Origin: Nocardioides houyundeii
Lineage (GTDB): Bacteria; Actinomycetota; Actinomycetes; Propionibacteriales; Nocardioidaceae
Direction: 5' to 3'
Length of the DNA: 64,000 bases
NCBI RefSeq assembly: GCF_002865585.1
Contig: NZ_CP025581.1
Span: 3,472,001-3,536,000, forward strand
Part shown: piece after piece, positions 62,175 to 64,000 of the stretch
How positions within the stretch are numbered: position 1 is the stretch's first letter
Layout: every line of letters begins with the position of its first letter
Notes under the pieces: model-generated
What the model was told of the DNA's origin: nothing
Database searches by the model: none
Seen by the model: the letters and a program-made list of their open reading frames with translations, nothing else
Position numbers and translations under genes: made by a program

Positions 62175-62969
62175 ATGACTGAGGAACTGCACGCGAGCAG
62201 CGAGCCGAAGACCGCCGAGCTGTTGCGGCTGCACAGCGATCCCACGCTGCTGACGGTGGTGAACGTCTGGGACTCGATCTCCGCGCAGGTCGTCGCCGAC
62301 GTGCCCGGCACCTCGGCGCTGGCCACCGCGAGCCACTCGATCGCCGCCTCCCGCGGCTACGAGGACGGCGAGAAGATCCCGCTGGCGGAGATGCTCGAGG
62401 AGGTCGGGCGGATCGCCTCGGCGACCACCCTGCCGGTCTCCGCCGACCTCGAGGGCGGGTACGGCGACGCCGCGGAGACCATCCGCCGGGCGATCGGTGT
62501 CGGGGTGGTGGGGGCCAACCTGGAGGACCAGATGAAGCCCCTGGACGAAGCCGTGCGCCAGGTCGAGGCGGCCATGGACGCCGCCGAGCGCGAGGGGCTG
62601 CGTGACTTCGTGCTGAACGCCCGTACCGACGCCTTCGTCAAGGCCGGGGACCGCGACCCCGGCGAGGTGATGGCCGAGGCGATCCAGCGCGGCCAGGCCT
62701 ACCTGGCGGCGGGCGCGCCCGTGGTCTTCGTGCCGGGCCTGTTCGACGAGAAGCAGGTGACCGAGATGGTGGAGGCCTTCGGCCCGCAGCGGCTCACGCT
62801 GATCGGGCTCCCCGGCTCGCTGCCGTTGGAGCGGCTGGAGCAGCTGGGCGTGGCCCGGGTCTCCTACGGCCCGCTGTCGCAGCGGGTGGCGCTGACCGCC
62901 CTGGCGGAGCTGACCGAGGAGGTGCTCCGCGGAGGCGGCGTACCGGACAACGTGCGTCCGCTGAACTAG
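62175..62969 (+). CDS. Isocitrate lyase/PEP mutase-family enzyme
   Basis: 264 residues, GGAGAGGGACCCC before ATG 62175. TIM-barrel motifs: VVNVWDSISAQVVAD, TASHSIAASRGYEDGEKI, VSADLEGGYGDAAETIRRAIGVGVVGANLEDQ (Mg-binding DxE region) and FVLNARTDAF. It lacks the KKCGH catalytic Cys loop of isocitrate lyase, so it belongs to the oxaloacetate-hydrolase/PEP-mutase-like group, often annotated as carboxyvinyl-phosphonate or 2-methylisocitrate lyase-like. Reaction unproven. Divergent from the histidine kinase. Confidence 0.82.
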   Translation: MTEELHASSEPKTAELLRLHSDPTLLTVVNVWDSISAQVVADVPGTSALATASHSIAASRGYEDGEKIPLAEMLEEVGRIASATTLPVSADLEGGYGDAAETIRRAIGVGVVGANLEDQMKPLDEAVRQVEAAMDAAEREGLRDFVLNARTDAFVKAGDRDPGEVMAEAIQRGQAYLAAGAPVVFVPGLFDEKQVTEMVEAFGPQRLTLIGLPGSLPLERLEQLGVARVSYGPLSQRVALTALAELTEEVLRGGGVPDNVRPLN

Positions 62970-63002
62970 CGGGACAGGTCGCCGGTACGCCGCCCAGGTC
63001 GG

Positions 63003-64000
63003 TCAGACCCGCGTGCCGGCGACCGCGTCGTCGACGCCGAGATCCGCCGGACCGGAGGCGCCGCGCGCGCTCCGCGGGATCAGCAGCACCACGATCGCGC
63101 CGAGCGCGGCCGCCGCCGCAGCGATGATGAAGCAGATGCGGAACGCATCGTGGCTGGGGATCGTCACGCCAGGTGCCAGGTCCACCGTCTGCGCGGTGAG
63201 CACGGCGGCCATCACCGCGCCGGCGACCGTCGTACCCATGGAGCGCATCAGGCCGTTGAGGCCCACGCTGGAGCCTGCCTCGTGCATCGGCACGTTCTCC
63301 AGGATCAGCGTCGGCATGGCCGCATAGCCGATGCCCACGCCCGCGCAGATCACGCAGGTGGCCAGCAGCAGCTGCCAGGGAGCAGCGGTCAGGAAGACCG
63401 CGACCAGGTAGCCCCCGGCGATCACGAACGCGCCCACCGAGAGCGTGATGCGGGCGCCGAAGCGGGTGAGCATCTTGCTGGAGACAGGTGCGAACAGCAT
63501 CATCATGATGCCGCCCGGTGCCATCCAGAGTCCGGCCTGCAGGATCGACTGGCCCAGGCCGAAGCCGGTGGCTTCGGGCAGCTGCAGCAGCTGGGGCACG
63601 GCGATGGACTGGGCCATCATGCCGAAGCCGATCAGCACCGCGGCGATGTTGGTCAGCAGCACCGGGCGCTTGGCCGTGGTGCGCAGGTCGACCAGCGGGT
63701 CGTGGTGCCGCAGCTCGTAGACGCCCCACAGGACCAGGACCACGAGGCCGAAGACGATGGAGCCGATGGTCTTGCCGTCCGTCCAGCCCCAGCCGGTGCC
63801 CTTGGAGATGCCGACCAGGACCGAGACCAGGCCGATGGCCAGGCCGATCGCGCCGACGTAGTCCATCCGGGCGGGGTGCTCGTCCTTGACGTGCGGCAGC
63901 AGCAGCACCGAGAGCACGGCCATCAGCAGCGCCAGGCCGGCAGCCATCCAGAAGAGACCGTGCCAGTCGAAGTTCTGCGCGACCCAGGCGGACAGCGGGA
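63003..64000 (-). CDS. MFS multidrug exporter (5' part beyond window)
   Basis: The C-terminal ~332 residues of a 14-helix major-facilitator protein of the EmrB/QacA (DHA2) group; the frame is open to the right edge (…SAWVAQNFDWHGLFWMAAGLALL). Visible: YVGAIGLAIGLVSVLVGISKG, GWTDGKTIGSIVFGLVVLVLWGVYELRHHDPLVDLR, LLQLPEATGFGLGQSILQAGLWMAPGGIMMM, and LILENVPMHEAGSSVGLNGLMRSMGTTVAGAV. Drug or metabolite export coupled to H+ is expected. Confidence 0.9.
   Translation of the reverse strand, partial: PLSAWVAQNFDWHGLFWMAAGLALLMAVLSVLLLPHVKDEHPARMDYVGAIGLAIGLVSVLVGISKGTGWGWTDGKTIGSIVFGLVVLVLWGVYELRHHDPLVDLRTTAKRPVLLTNIAAVLIGFGMMAQSIAVPQLLQLPEATGFGLGQSILQAGLWMAPGGIMMMLFAPVSSKMLTRFGARITLSVGAFVIAGGYLVAVFLTAAPWQLLLATCVICAGVGIGYAAMPTLILENVPMHEAGSSVGLNGLMRSMGTTVAGAVMAAVLTAQTVDLAPGVTIPSHDAFRICFIIAAAAAALGAIVVLLIPRSARGASGPADLGVDDAVAGTRV

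Overview
The window is a high-GC actinobacterial chromosome segment, most like Nocardioides or a relative in the Nocardioidaceae. The signs are GC-rich third codon positions, many leaderless promoters with a TANNNT box 6-10 nt before ATG/GTG, an actinobacterial ESX (type VII) secretion locus, GTP-type PEP carboxykinases, and conserved actinobacterial neighbour pairs. Gene starts were chosen from ribosome-binding sites, family N-termini and overlaps, because GC-rich antisense frames stay open for hundreds of codons.

Layout. 1-7070: a secreted ELWxxDGT-repeat protein (runs off the left edge), a sulfotransferase-like/TIGR03032 protein, a GntR regulator coupled to a DUF1648 membrane protein, an anchored propeller-like protein, a NYN-OST-HTH RNA-binding protein and a small membrane protein. 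7146-22873: a type VII secretion locus with mycosin, EccB, two different EccD paralogues, an EsxA/EsxB-like pair, EccC broken by one base, and (beyond a VapB-like/LytR_C pair and a K+/H+ antiporter) a WXG-like protein, an EspG-like chaperone and a likely substrate whose hydrolase fold has lost its nucleophile. 22893-26817: VWA/MoxR pair, small proteins and tRNA-Ser(UGA). 26886-28481: tRNA-Ser(GCU), then a 39-residue secreted peptide gene convergent with a LuxR-type regulator. 28596-32973: two tandem GTP-PEPCK genes, the second with Ser in place of the hyper-reactive P-loop Cys, and an ArsR-type regulator.

33063-45494: a 12.4-kb element integrated in tRNA-Arg(ACG), bounded by 44-bp direct repeats that copy the tRNA 3' part. 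It carries integrase, XRE repressor, excisionase-like protein, replication-initiator-like protein and serine recombinase (a satellite- or AICE-like layout), and a defence cargo: a single-chain type ISP restriction-modification enzyme out of frame at a G8 tract, a metallo-beta-lactamase-fold protein translationally coupled to it, and a Fic protein.

45762-64000: a TetR-controlled flavin disulfide oxidoreductase/HdeD-like operon; an amino-acid/amine permease with a frameshifted IclR gene; divergent from these, a mau-like operon (MauE, MauD, methylamine-dehydrogenase light and heavy chains, multicopper oxidase, two cupredoxins, MauF-like membrane protein), which is an apparent TTQ amine dehydrogenase system with no mauG; then an MpaB-type protein, NadE, a PAS-histidine kinase, a PEP-mutase/isocitrate-lyase-family enzyme and an MFS exporter cut by the right edge.

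Three otherwise intact genes (EccC, type ISP enzyme, IclR) each carry a one-base indel, two or all of them in C/G runs. Phase variation, true decay and assembly error cannot be told apart from sequence alone.
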